A DNA stretch of 64,000 nt, from NCBI RefSeq assembly GCF_038502225.1, contig NC_091298.1, forward strand, positions 28,949,548 through 29,013,547, read 5' to 3'. The stretch comes from Cherax quadricarinatus (lineage: Eukaryota > Arthropoda > Malacostraca > Decapoda > Parastacidae). The first letter of the stretch is position 1. The number at the start of each line of letters is the position of its first letter. Below, piece after piece: positions 24,008 through 33,821 of this stretch. The notes under the pieces are model-generated. The model ran no database searches. It was given only the letters and a program-made list of their open reading frames with translations, and was not told the DNA's origin. The translations under genes were made by a program, and so were the position numbers.

Positions 24008-24261
24008 TGTAGACTGTAAGCCTACATGGCTAGGTTTTATAGTTTCCCCAAGAGGGTAAGCCTGGTGGGCATGCCACCCTGCCTCATTCTCACTTGGCAT
24101 CTAGGCCTCATAGAGTCAACAAACCTACTCCTCTCTCCCTAGCTGGGCACGGCCCTCCTGGGCCAGGGCAATTTAAACACGCTGCCTGTGTACCACAAAC
24201 CGCAAATAAAGGAAGAGGCCTCTGAAGAGTATCAGTGAACAAACGTAATCGTTTCATTATA
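24008..24261 (+). repeat. 3' long terminal repeat
   Basis: Begins TGTAGACTGTAAGCCTACAT and ends GTTTCATTATA, followed by the TACG duplication. It carries CGCAAATAAAGGAAGAGG at the same relative place as the 5' LTR poly(A) signal. Confidence 0.8.
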
Positions 24262-24385
24262 TACGTCAGTTTACATGCAGCCAGCAGTAACAGCCTGGTT
24301 GATAGACCCTGATCCACCATGAGGCCTGGTCTCAGACCAAGCCATGAAGGCATTGACCCCCGAAACCCTTTCCAGTTATACTCCA

Positions 24386-24476
24386 GGTGGCAAGCAAGGC
24401 AGAGGGTGGCAAGCAAGGCAGAGGGTGGCAAGCAAGGCAAAGGGTGGCAAGCAAGGCAGAGGGTGGCAAGCAAGGA
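24386..24476 (+). repeat. Short minisatellite (19-bp unit, five copies)
   Basis: Unit AAGGCAGAGGGTGGCAAGC, related to the 18-bp arrays at 6405-12706. It lies exactly at the 3' end of LINE-B (after ACTCCAGGTGG). Confidence 0.9.
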
Positions 24477-24537
24477 TCACTTTTCATCAACTCAATCTTC
24501 TTGTTCTCTCTCTCTCTTCATTCTCTCTCTGCATTTT

Positions 24538-25690
24538 CTATTAACACATTTGCAGTTCGCACCAAAGCAGGGTGACCCAAAAACAAAAGAAACTTGCATC
24601 ATTACTCACTCCATCACTGTCTTACCAAAGGCGAGCAGACAATATAGTTCAAAAACTGCCACATACCTCCATCCCTCCTTTAAATGTAGGCACTGTACTT
24701 CTCACCTTCAGGGCTTAAGTCCAGCTAACTTGTTTTCCTGAATCCCTTCATAAATGTCACCTTGTTCACACTCCAAAGCACGTTAAGTCAAAAACCATTT
24801 GCTTCCACTCACTCGCGCTTGATGGAAGTCTAAGTTCCTCACATACAAAACCTGCTTTACCCCCCTCCCTCCAATCTTTCCTAGGAAAACCCCTACTATG
24901 CCTTCCTTCCACTACAGATTTATATGCCCTCCAAGTCATTCTATTTTGTTCCATTTTTTTAAATGTCTGAACCACCTCAACAACCTCTCTTTCTAATCTC
25001 CAAGCTACAGATTGTGTGCATAATATTCACAACACACATTCCCCTCAGACATGACATCTCCACTGCCTCCAACCTTTTCCTTATTGCAACATTCCCCACT
25101 CATGCTTCATACCCATACAAGAGCCTTGGTACCACTATACTCTCATACATTCCCCTCTTTGCTTCCATGGATAACATTCATTGTCTCCACAGACTCCAAA
25201 GTGCACCACTCACCTTTTTCCCCTCATCAATTCTATGGTCCACCTTGTCTCTCGTAGACCCATCTGCTGACAAGTCCACTCCCAAATATCTAAACACATT
25301 CACTTCCTCCACACTCCCTCTAATCTGATATCCAATCTTTCATTTCCTAAATTTTTTGTAATCCTCATTACCTTGCTCTTTCTTATATTCACCTTTAATT
25401 CCTTTTTTTTACATACCCTCCCAAATTCGTCCACTTACCTCTGCAACATCTCTTCAGAATCTCCCAAAAGTAGTGTCATCAACAAAAAGCAACTGTGACA
25501 ACTCCCACTTTGTGTTTGGTTCTTATCATGCATCCCTATCTAAGGCCTACTGTTACTGGAAAATAATCTCCTTCCCTCCTATTTACCCTAACCTGAGCCT
25601 CACTATCCTCGTAAAAACACTTAACTTCTTTCAATAACATACCCCCTATTCCATACACTTGCAACATCTGCCACATCTGTATATTCTCAT
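24538..25690 (-). mobile_element. Old RTE LINE copy 5, degraded
   Basis: Minus-strand RTE sequence with many substitutions and indels. The 3' UTR text is altered (CAAAGCAGGGTGACCC), and the coding part is recognisable from KSVVEGRHSRGFPRKDW to the RT. It lies just upstream of host exon A, so it is probably intronic. Confidence 0.82.
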
Positions 25691-25757
25691 ATTTTCTTGT
25701 TCATATTACCTCTCCACATGCAAATAAGGAAAAGTTATTGATTTTCTTTATTTACAG

Positions 25758-26836
25758 AATGCTCCAACTGTGCTCTACCCAGATTTCTGTTTGGCAAGAA
25801 GCCTGGAGGGCATCATACTCCTGCTGTATATGCAACAATCCATACATGTGGCCCACCAACCCTTGGCAGAGAGAGCAGAAGCACTTCTGCTACAGATAAT
25901 GAGTATTCTTCCGTCAATAATGGAGAAACTGAAACAACATTTTCCTTAAATTTATCACATCAAAATCTGTCAAATGGCAGACGTAGTGTAGAGTTAAGAG
26001 ATACAAAGCCTCAGCCTCCAACATCTACACTTACATCTCCAACTCTTAAAGTAAAAGTAGAGTCTAAAGATCCTCTAGTCCACTTTTCCAGCACAACAGA
26101 AAATACAGTACTAGCACAACCATTCCTAAGCCTCCTTGACTCTGGTCACTCTTCACCACCTCTTTTGATAAAAGATGACACCAATTTTAATAATGTACGT
26201 AATGATCAATTACATTGGAGAGATCCTTTAAAAAGTTTAAATTCTTATAATACAAATTTAAATAAAGACAATGAGATAAGCATCATAGCTGCTAATGTCT
26301 CTTTCAGTAGCAATGATGTCATTACTGCTCATACAGCCAATTTTGATAGTAAAACATCTCAATTTTTTAAGCAGTCCCCAACAGTTACATATAATGGAAG
26401 TTCTAATTACCCCATTACTTCACATTATGAAACCTCCGCTACATATAAGCCAATACTGCAATACAATAATATTGTAGACACAAGAAACAATGAAAGAGTA
26501 CTATCTCAAGAGCCTAATAATAAAGATGATACTGTCCAGACTACTGTACAGGATGAGGAAATGATGGCAAACACTACAGCCTCGTACCACACCAGTGAGA
26601 AGCGCCACACATCAAAGGTTATGACAAGTGAGATAATACTGTCTCATGAGCAACAATTTACAGTGACCTACTGGATGTTTTATCCCTATAACTATGGCAA
26701 AAAAGTATGCACTGCTAATCTAGGATTCATCTTCGGTAGGGTATTTAAGCCACGAATAAATGGTGTTTGTCATGGAGAAGAACTAACCATGGGTAGCCAC
26801 ACTGGAGATTGGGAGCATATTTCAATCAAATTCAAG
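25758..26836 (+). CDS. Vps62/DUF946-family protein, internal exon A
   Basis: An exon of 1079 bp bounded by an acceptor (TTCTTTATTTACAG) and a donor (TTCAAG|GTAAGT), open throughout (359 codons; the first two bases complete a codon from an upstream exon). The start reads CSNCALPRFLFGKKPGG and AVYATIH. About 270 residues rich in S, T and N follow (low complexity, probably disordered), and then the conserved block TVTYWMFYPYNYGKKVC, GFIFGRVFKP, HGEELTMGSHTGDWEHISI. YWMFYPYN-GK and GDWE are hallmarks of the Vps62/DUF946 family. Yeast Vps62 is linked to vacuolar protein sorting; the role in animals is not established here. No signal peptide can be judged because the N-terminus is outside. Confidence 0.82.
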
Positions 26837-26981
26837 GTAAGTCATGAACTGCTGGCTCATACTATCTTTTGTCTCTTTACTGCACCTCATTTTATTGTAT
26901 AAATTTTCAACAGAACATTTCATTTATTTGCCCAATACGTCAATGAAGTTTTCATTGTGGCTATACGAATTAGATGTCTTA

Positions 26982-27176
26982 CACAAATAACCCGCACATA
27001 AAAGAGAGAAGCTTACGACGACGTTTCGGTCCGACTTGGACCATTGACAAAGTCACACAGTGTGACTTTGTCAATGGTCCAAGTCGGACCGAAACGTCGT
27101 CGTAAGCTTCTCTCTTTTATGTGCGGGTTATTTGTGTATCGTTCCAGTCACGGTATTGTGCCTTTTTGTTATTTAT
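26982..27176. mobile_element. Short retroposon-like insert built around a perfect palindrome
   Basis: Flanked by a 13-bp direct repeat ATTAGATGTCTTA (26969-26981 and 27177-27189). The insert is a 159-bp perfect palindrome (26980-27138, arms of 79 bp, one-base centre) followed by a short tail ending CCTTTTTGTTATTTAT. The arms contain GACGACGTTTCGGTCCGAC. It lies in the host intron 145 bp after exon A. Confidence 0.8.
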
Positions 27177-27342
27177 ATTAGATGTCTTATTCTGGAATAT
27201 AATATTTACACATTTTTTATGAAATTCTACAATAATGGCAAACATTTATTGCTCCACTCCTTTTAAAATACTATTTCTCCTCCATTCACATTTTTTCTAG
27301 TACTGCAGAGTACACTAACACTTTCAGAAAAATAGTCCTTAA

Positions 27343-27398
27343 CCCCTTGACTGTCACAACCCCCAGTCCTGAGGTTGTCTTCTGGTGTTGCAAAATTT

Positions 27399-27448
<50 letters not shown>

Positions 27449-28362
27449 TGAAATGACAGAGAATCTTTTCCCAATTGTAATGACACCAAAAGAACGAAAT
27501 TTGATGTAAAACTGATGGAATTACGCTCTTGCGAAGTTAGGGACCTCGGCAATATTTACAAATCGGCTATTTTTCCGAATTTGAGCTCTATTTTCGGCTA
27601 ATTCCATTGTTCCAGTCGACCAAACTCATAGCTATTTCCTTAGAACTTTGTTTTTTCTATCAATTGAGCACAAGAAACTGCCCATTTACCAATTTCAACT
27701 ATCCAATAACGTGGTCAGAAATTTGCAATTTGGCCAATTTCACGAAAATTAAAAAACATGACAGTTTCAAAAAAAGGTCCAGAATGAACAATGCAGACAT
27801 TCCTGGCTCTAAAATAACATTTTCTTTGTTCATCAGTCACATCTCCAGGCCCCTCTGATATTACTCTTGCTTTCCATTTTGAATTTTTATTCAAACAAAA
27901 AATAGAAGATTTACTGTTATGCAGACTACCGCAATGCTGTAATAATTGTACAAATAATGTCAACCCATTCATGACTGCATATTAGAATGGCTAGTTGGAC
28001 ATTTATTGGACAATGACATCATTTGTTTACTTTTGAACATCGGCAAAAATCAAACATTTCCCCTACTTTGAGCTCCATTTCCAGGTTCTTTTTCAGTAAA
28101 ACCTCTATTTCTATAATATGTTTTCCATTCTATCAAATGAGACCAAGAAAACGAGAATACAACCATAAATACTATACGAAAATAGACCACAAAGTCAGCA
28201 TTTTAATTAAAAAAAAAAAGTCGGAGTTTTTTTCTCATTGTGCACTGCGTACTCCAGGATTTTTTTATATAGTGCACACTGACCACACAGACCCATTCTC
28301 TCACATGTGGGCCTACCAGCTGTCTCCTGCTTGATTTGAAGCCGCTAGAATTTATGAGTATA
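27343..28362 (-). mobile_element. piggyBac-like MITE (family 1), truncated by the foldback element
   Basis: TTAA (27339-27342) then CCCCTTGACTGTCACAACC; internal text is the reverse complement of other family-1 copies (a 43-base poly-A run at about 27400-27443; GATTTGAAGCCGCTAGAATT near 28340). It stops at the TA of the foldback element and its other end is not found beyond 32245. Confidence 0.8.
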
Positions 28363-29037
28363 CAGTAAGGCCCCACTTTACGGCGTTTCGCCTTACGGCG
28401 TTCTGCTAATACGGCGATGTCAAATTATGACCAAAATTTGCTATACGGCAAGCGGTCTTTCAAATACGGCACCCCCCACCCGGTTTGTTTACATTTTCCG
28501 TGACCACATCTATTATGTCAGGAAACTTTCCAAAATTTCAAGTGTTTTAAAGTTACTGCATATTTTATATGTACTCTGATAATTATACGTATATGTACCT
28601 GTACCTAAATATACTTACACACTGTGCTGGTGTGCAGGTACACATTAAAATCGCTAAGTCTCTCTCTACTCATGACGCCAATACTACGTAATAATAATCA
28701 TTCTTGGGCACACTAAATGTCTTATTTTACATTAATATAAGCATTTTCATTAATCCATCTATGATATTTTCCTCAAAATTATATATGAAACCCATTACAT
28801 AGCATATAAACATGATACATACACTCACAGAATAAAAATTGACGTAAATATGAGATTTGTTTACAAAGCTGTGTAGGTAGTGTCGGAAGAATTACATTTT
28901 CTCTAGTCAAACTGGGGGATAACTGTAGAAAAATATTCTTTTCGTATGCCTTTACTCTATATATAGCAATTCACAACCCTTGTGGGTTTACTGCTTTTTA
29001 TTAATAATAAAAATATTATTATTATTACAGTGGACCC

Positions 29038-31280
29038 CCGGTTTGCGAAGTCATCGGTATCTGATAAATCCGGTATCCGAAGCATTATATCACAAAAAAT
29101 TTGCCTCAGTTCCCGTTACAAAACCCAGTACGCGATACGATTCGTATGAGACGTGTCCACGTGTGGCCTGAACTGCCCCGTGTGTGCCAGTGTTTACAAG
29201 CCAGCCAGTGTGCGCGCATCTAAGGATACATTCGGTACATTCCATATTATCCATATTATCACTGTTTTTGGTGCTTGTTTCTGCAAAATAAGTCACCATG
29301 AGCCCAAGAAAGCTTCTAGTGCTAACCAATCGAGACCAAGGGTGCTAATGACTATTGAAATGAAGAAAGAGATAATTGCAAAGTATGAAAGTGGAGTGTG
29401 TGTGTCGGACCTTGCCAAGTTGTACAGTAAATCCCAATGAACCATCTCTACTATAGTGAGCAGGAAAATGGCAATCAAGGAAGCTGTTCTTGCAAAAGGT
29501 GCAACTGTGATTACAAAACAGCGATCGCAAGTGTTAGAAAATGTTGAGAGACTGTTACTGGTGTGGATAAATGAAAAACAGATAGCAGGAGATAGCATCT
29601 CTCAAGCGATCATTTGTTTAAAGGCTAGGCAGTTGCATGAGGATTTAATTAGAAAAATGCCTGCAACTAGTGGTGATGTGAGTGAATTTAAGGCCAGCAA
29701 AGGTTGGTTTGAAAGATTTAAGAATCGTAGTGGCATACATAGTGTGATTAGGCATGGTGAGGCTGCCAGTTCAGACCAAAAAGCAGCTGAAAAATATGTG
29801 CATGAAGGACTGAAACCTGAACAAGTGTTTAATTGTGACGAAACAGGCCTGTTTTGGAAGAAATTGCCAAGCAGGACTTACATTACTCAGGAGGAAAAGG
29901 CACTCCCAGGACATAAGCCTATGAAAGACAGGCTTACTCTTCTGATGTGTGCCAATGCTAGTGGTGATTGCAAAGTGAAGCCTTTATTGGTGTATCACTC
30001 TGAAGCTCCCAGAGTGTTCAGGCAAAAGAATATCCTCAAGGCTAATTTGTGTATGCTGTGGAGGGCAAACACTAAGGCATGGGTCACTAGGGACTTTTTC
30101 TATGACTGGTTACACCATGCATTTGCCCCCACTGTGAAAAATTACCTAATTGAAAAGAAATTAGATCTTAAGTGCCTCCTGGTGTTAGACAATGCCCCTG
30201 GTCATCCTACAGACTTGGCAGAGCGACTTTGTGGGGACATGAGCTTCATTAAGGTCAAGTTTTTGCCTCCTAATACCACTCCTCTCCTGCAGCCCATGGA
30301 CCAGCAGGTCATTTCCAACTTCAAGAAACTGTACACAAAAGCTATGTTTGAAAGGTGCTTTGAAGTAACCACAGATACTCTATTGACTCTAAGAGTTTTG
30401 GAAGGATCACTTTAATATCCTCAATTGTGTAAACCTTATAGGTAAGGCTTGGGAGGGAGTGACTAAGAGGACCTTGAACTCTGCTTGGAAGAAACTGTGG
30501 CCAGAATGTGTAGACAAAAGGGATTTTGAAGGGTTTGAGGCTAACCCTGGGAATCCTATGCCAGTTGAGGAATCCATTGTGGCATTGGGAAAGCCCTTGG
30601 GGTTGGAGGTTAGTGGAGAGGATGTGGAAGAGTTGGTGGAGGAGGACAATAATGAACTAACCACTGATGAGCTGCTAGATCATCTTCAACAGGAAACTGC
30701 TTCGGAGGAGGGGATAGAGAAATTTACAAAGTTGCCTACTTCAAAGATTAAGGAAATGTGTGCAAAGTGGCTTCAAGTGCAAACCTTTTTTGATGAAAAT
30801 CACCATGACACAGCTACTGCAAGCCGTGTTGGCAACCTGTACACTGACAATGTTGTGAACCACTTTAGGAAAGTCATAAAGGAACGAGAGGTACAGGCCT
30901 CTATGGACAGATATGTTGTGCGACAGAAGTCCAGTGACTCTCAGCTGGTCCTGTGGCATTAAAAGAAGAAGGGAAGTAACCCCGGAAAAGGACTTGCTAC
31001 CTCAAGCCCTAATGGAGGGGGATTCCCCTTCTAAACATTAAAAACTTCGACACTCTCCCCTCCTCCCATCCCATCAATCATCATCAGATCTTCATTAATA
31101 TGTGTCTATTTTTAGTTCATTCACGTCTGTTTGTAAGAGTTTGTAAAACATTTACCTCAATATTTTTTTATTATAATAATTACCTCACGATACAAATGTT
31201 CTTACATTGTGTACAAGTTGTACAAGTTAGTTCAGAATAAACAAACAGCAACACACCATTTTTAGAGTGAATGAAGATAA
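29038..31280 (+). mobile_element. Tigger element with transposase gene, 3' end lost
   Basis: Left terminus CAGTGGACCCCCGGTTTGCG follows TA (29036-29037). The transposase gene follows at 29298. No matching right terminus is found: after about 31090 the sequence departs from the other Tigger copies and runs into ATT repeats of the foldback loop, so the right end was probably deleted. Confidence 0.8.
29298..31041 (+). pseudogene. Tigger (pogo) DDD transposase, near-complete, frameshifted
   Basis: About 580 codons, close to family length. It has a pogo-type helix-turn-helix (MKKEIIAKYESG, DLAKLYSKSQ), a CENP-B-type DNA-binding part (LLLVWINEKQ, SEFKASKGWFERFKNRSGI), and a DDE_1 core with the three acidic sites in NCDETGLFWKK, LVLDNAPGHPTD and TPLLQPMDQQVI. 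The C-terminal tail has GFEANPGNPMPVEE and KIKEMCAKW. It would cut and paste elements with matching ends at TA. Lesions are a base loss at the start (MSPRK instead of MGPKK), a stop after SKSQ (29438-29440), a frameshift near 30395, and another near 30945 (QLVLWH). The central 319 codons (29456-30415) are intact. Confidence 0.9.
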
Positions 31281-31286
31281 TAATAT

Positions 31287-31318
<32 letters not shown>

Positions 31319-31332
31319 ATATTAATATTAAT

Positions 31333-31385
<53 letters not shown>
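31270..31385 (+). repeat. ATT/AAT microsatellite
   Basis: Mixed runs of ATT and AAT in both orientations, forming the loop region of the foldback element. Confidence 0.9.
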
Positions 31386-31388
<3 letters not shown>

Positions 31389-31812
31389 AAAAAGCACTAA
31401 ACCCACAAGGGTAGTGAATTGCTATATATAGAGTAAAGGCATACGAAAAGAATATTTTTCTACAGTTATCCCCCAGTTTGACTAGAGAAAATGTAATTCT
31501 TCCGACACTACCTACACAGCTTTGTAAACAAATCTTATATTTACATCAATTTTTATTCTGTGAGTGTATGTATCATGTTTATATGCTATGTAATGGGTTT
31601 CATATATAATTTTGAGGAAAATATCATAGATGGATTAATGAAAATGCCTATATTGATGTAAAATAAGACATTTAGTGTGCCCAAGAGTGATTATTATTAC
31701 ATAGTATTGGCGTCATGAGTAGAGAGAGACTTAGCGATTTTAATGTGTACCTGCACACCAGCACAGTAAGTATATTTAGGTACAGGTACACATAAGTATA
31801 ATTATCAGAGTA

Positions 31813-32015
31813 CAGTGGACCCCCGGTTAACGATATTTTTTCACTCCAGAAGTATGTTCAGGTGCTATTACTGACCGAATTTGTTCCCATAAGGAATATT
31901 GTGAAGTAGATTAGTCCATTTCAGACCCCCAAACATACACGTACAAACGCACTTACATAAATACACTTACATAATTGGTCGCATTCGGAGGTAATCGTTA
32001 TGCGGGGCTCCACTG
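31813..32015. mobile_element. 203-bp Tigger MITE
   Basis: CAGTGGACCCCCGGTTAACG to GTTATGCGGGGCTCCACTG with TA on both sides. Nearly identical in sequence and equal in length to 38800-39002. No coding capacity. Confidence 0.9.
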
Positions 32016-32245
32016 TACATATAAAATATGCAGTAACTTTAAAACACTTGAAATTTTGGAAAGTTTCCTGACATAATAGATGTGGTCACAGAAAATGTAA
32101 ACAAACCGGGTGGGGGGGGCGCCGTATTTGAAAGACCGCTTGCCGTATAGCAAATTTTGGTCATAATTTGACATTGCCGTATTAGGGGAATGCCGTAAAG
32201 CAAAATGCCGTAAAGCAAAACGCCGTAAAGCGGAGCCTTACTGTA

Positions 32246-32570
32246 CTTACCGAGATGTAGAGGCATGAAGTTGACAAAGTGAACCACTTACAGCAACATC
32301 GCCGACTGCCAGTCACTCGGTAATGTTAAAATTTGTTTTTTCTACTTTTTTCTTTTATTTTTTAACATTTTATTTTTTCAAGTAATTTTAATGGCCTGTG
32401 AGACCAATATAAGATATAATGTACATATATTCACTCATTGTATGCTACACAATAGTCGCACAAACATTAACAGGTGAACATTTTCACCAACCTTAGTCAC
32501 AAACTATTGTCTAGAAATATATACACAGTATTTATAGGTCCCGGCAATGTTTCAGATATGCGGGAGTATA
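32246..32570. other. Intron sequence, nothing recognised
   Basis: AT-rich; no ORF, splice site pair or repeat match that I can see within the window. Confidence 0.4.
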
Positions 32571-32574
32571 TAAT

Positions 32575-33110
32575 TATAATAATAATAATAAGTTTACTTG
32601 AAGCATGACAGTGCAGCAGTGGTGACATTTGATGAGCGTGCACTGCCTTGGCTTTATCTGTTTTCACTGTTACACATAAACATGTCTGTCTGTCTATCTG
32701 TTTGTCTGTCTAGCTCTCTGTTTATGTCTGTCTAGCTCTCTGTTTATGTCTGTCTAGCTCTCTGTTTATATCTGTCTCTGCTTATCTGTCTTTCTGTGTC
32801 TCTGCTTGTCTCTCTCTCTTTCTCGGAGAGAGCCACTCATGAACCAACAGGTATTACACACGACGCACATATTACTTACCAGTCATGCTTACTATGCATT
32901 ATATCTACAAGCACAGTATAGCACTTTGTCTGGATTTTTTGGATTATCCTTAGTAATTTACACTATGTATAGTTGTATTTATGTGTACCTGTGAGACAGA
33001 GATAGAGACAGAGATAGATAGAGACAGAGATAGACAGAGACAGAGATATAGATACAGACAGACAGACAGATAGAGACAGCCATAGTCAATCAGCCAGCCA
33101 GCCAGCCAAC
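32575..33110 (+). repeat. Repeat module bounded by CTGT/GACA microsatellites
   Basis: A core (GGTTATATCTACAAGCACAG-like text, AATTTACACTATGTATAG, TTATGTGTACCTGTGAGACA) sits between a CTGTCTGT array (32685-32825) and a GACAGAGATA array (32992-33085). The same arrangement lies in reverse orientation at 56150-56695. Probably an unnamed dispersed element. Confidence 0.7.
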
Positions 33111-33124
33111 TGCTGGCTAGCCAT

Positions 33125-33400
33125 GTTGTTTACACAAACCCACATTGTCTTCATCACCACAGATGCTCCCTTCCCCACTACCCACACTGCCTTCCCCAAT
33201 ACCCACACTGTCTTCCCCACCACCCACACACAAATAAGTCACTTTGACTTTTTTGCTATGTTCACACAAACCCATGCAGCCTTCCCCACCACAGACACTC
33301 CCTTCCCCACTACCCACACTGCCTTCCCCAGTACCCACACTGTCTTCCCCACCAACTATGCTGTCTTCCCCACCACCCACATGCAAATAAGTCACTTTGT
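33125..33400 (+). repeat. Tandem duplication of about 133 bp
   Basis: Two units, each beginning ACACAAACCCA and ending CACCACCCACA, TGCAAATAAGTCACTTTG. Each unit contains sub-repeats of CTTCCCCACYACCCACACT. Confidence 0.8.
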
Positions 33401-33404
33401 CTGA

Positions 33405-33605
33405 CATTTTTGGTGGAAGGTTGATAATGGTGTGGGTCTTCATCACTATTTCTGGTATCCTGGTCATTACTTTCTGTCACAAACTCCTCAAAACCATTAG
33501 ATTCATCTTCACTGACACATCAATCTGTGTTAGAACTATCACTTGCAAAGGGAAGGGTCCCAATTCGCCAGAGAGTGAGGTATTCCTTACTGCCTGGCTT
33601 GGTGA
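33405..33605 (-). pseudogene. piggyBac-like transposase, acidic N-terminal fragment
   Basis: The minus frame reads GSKEYLTLWRIGTLPFASDS, then a stop, then SEDESNGFEEFVTESNDQDT and RNSDEDPHHYQPSTK. An acidic, serine-rich N-terminus before a DDE core is characteristic of piggyBac transposases. The catalytic DDE_Tnp_1_7 domain itself is missing, so the assignment rests on composition and the adjoining TTAA terminus. Confidence 0.5.
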
Positions 33606-33817
33606 CCAAAGCGCACTGAATTACCACTCCCAGAACGCAATGTGGGTGCCCCGATTTTTTTTCCTATTGTGCACACTGACCACGCAGACCCATTCTCTCA
33701 CATGTAGGCCTACCAAGTTTCTCCCACTCGATTTGAAGGCGCTAGAATTTTGGCATATAAGTACAGGACCGACCCTGGGTGTTAAGCCGTACATGCACGG
33801 GACCAACCCTGAAAGAG
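33405..33817 (-). mobile_element. piggyBac-like element fragment with transposase N-terminus
   Basis: The right border is AACCCTGAAAGAG then TTAA (33818-33821). Subterminal text on the minus strand matches the family-1 MITEs. Unlike the MITEs, it continues inward into coding-like sequence (33405-33600), a truncated piggyBac-type transposase start. Confidence 0.65.
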
Positions 33818-33821
33818 TTAA

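Larger units (their letters stand above)
21715..24261 (+). mobile_element. Non-autonomous LTR retrotransposon
   Basis: Two direct repeats of about 260 bp bound a 2.0-kb interior. A 4-bp duplication TACG flanks the whole (21711-21714 and 24262-24265). A primer-binding-like TGGTGACAGTGG starts 2 bp inside the 5' LTR. No gag, protease, RT or integrase reading is visible in six frames, so it would need proteins from another element. The interior has a degenerate CATGCTGCCCAACGTCA-type repeat at about 22600-22830 and pyrimidine/purine runs at 23828-23960. Confidence 0.8.
12706..24385 (+). mobile_element. LINE-B: one Jockey-superfamily LINE broken by three insertions
   Basis: Native parts are 12706-13161 (RT N-terminal half), 18526-19186 (RT second half), 21253-21714 (C-terminal region) and 24262-24385 (3' UTR ending near ACTCCAGGT). 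The joins are readable: GAGGGCAAACAAAATA continues as CTGATATAGTATACACAG across the Tigger element; CTAGGCTGGAATA continues as CTGCTGTACATTAAC across the antisense LINE; TACG flanks the LTR element on both sides. Related copies occur at 39712-40425, 47470-47850 and 51335-51410 and confirm the order of the pieces. Confidence 0.85.
28363..32243. mobile_element. Foldback DNA transposon with arms of about 650 bp
   Basis: Termini CAGTAAGGCCCCACTTTACG and its inverted counterpart, flanked by TA (28361-28362, 32244-32245). The left arm (28363-29030) and right arm (about 31385-32243) are inverted copies with only scattered differences, e.g. TTCTTCCGACACTACCTACA against its complement. Between them lie ATT repeats and an inserted Tigger transposase element. 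The right arm alone carries a 203-bp MITE (31813-32015) that restores the arm match when removed. It lies in the host intron. Confidence 0.88.

Noticed and set aside
24319..24741. A 140-codon plus-strand ORF
   Set aside because: It crosses a LINE 3' end, a minisatellite and an antisense RTE 3' UTR; a chance frame.
32806..32994. Possible small host gene
   Set aside because: Lies in the dispersed microsatellite-bounded module that also occurs at 56150-56695.
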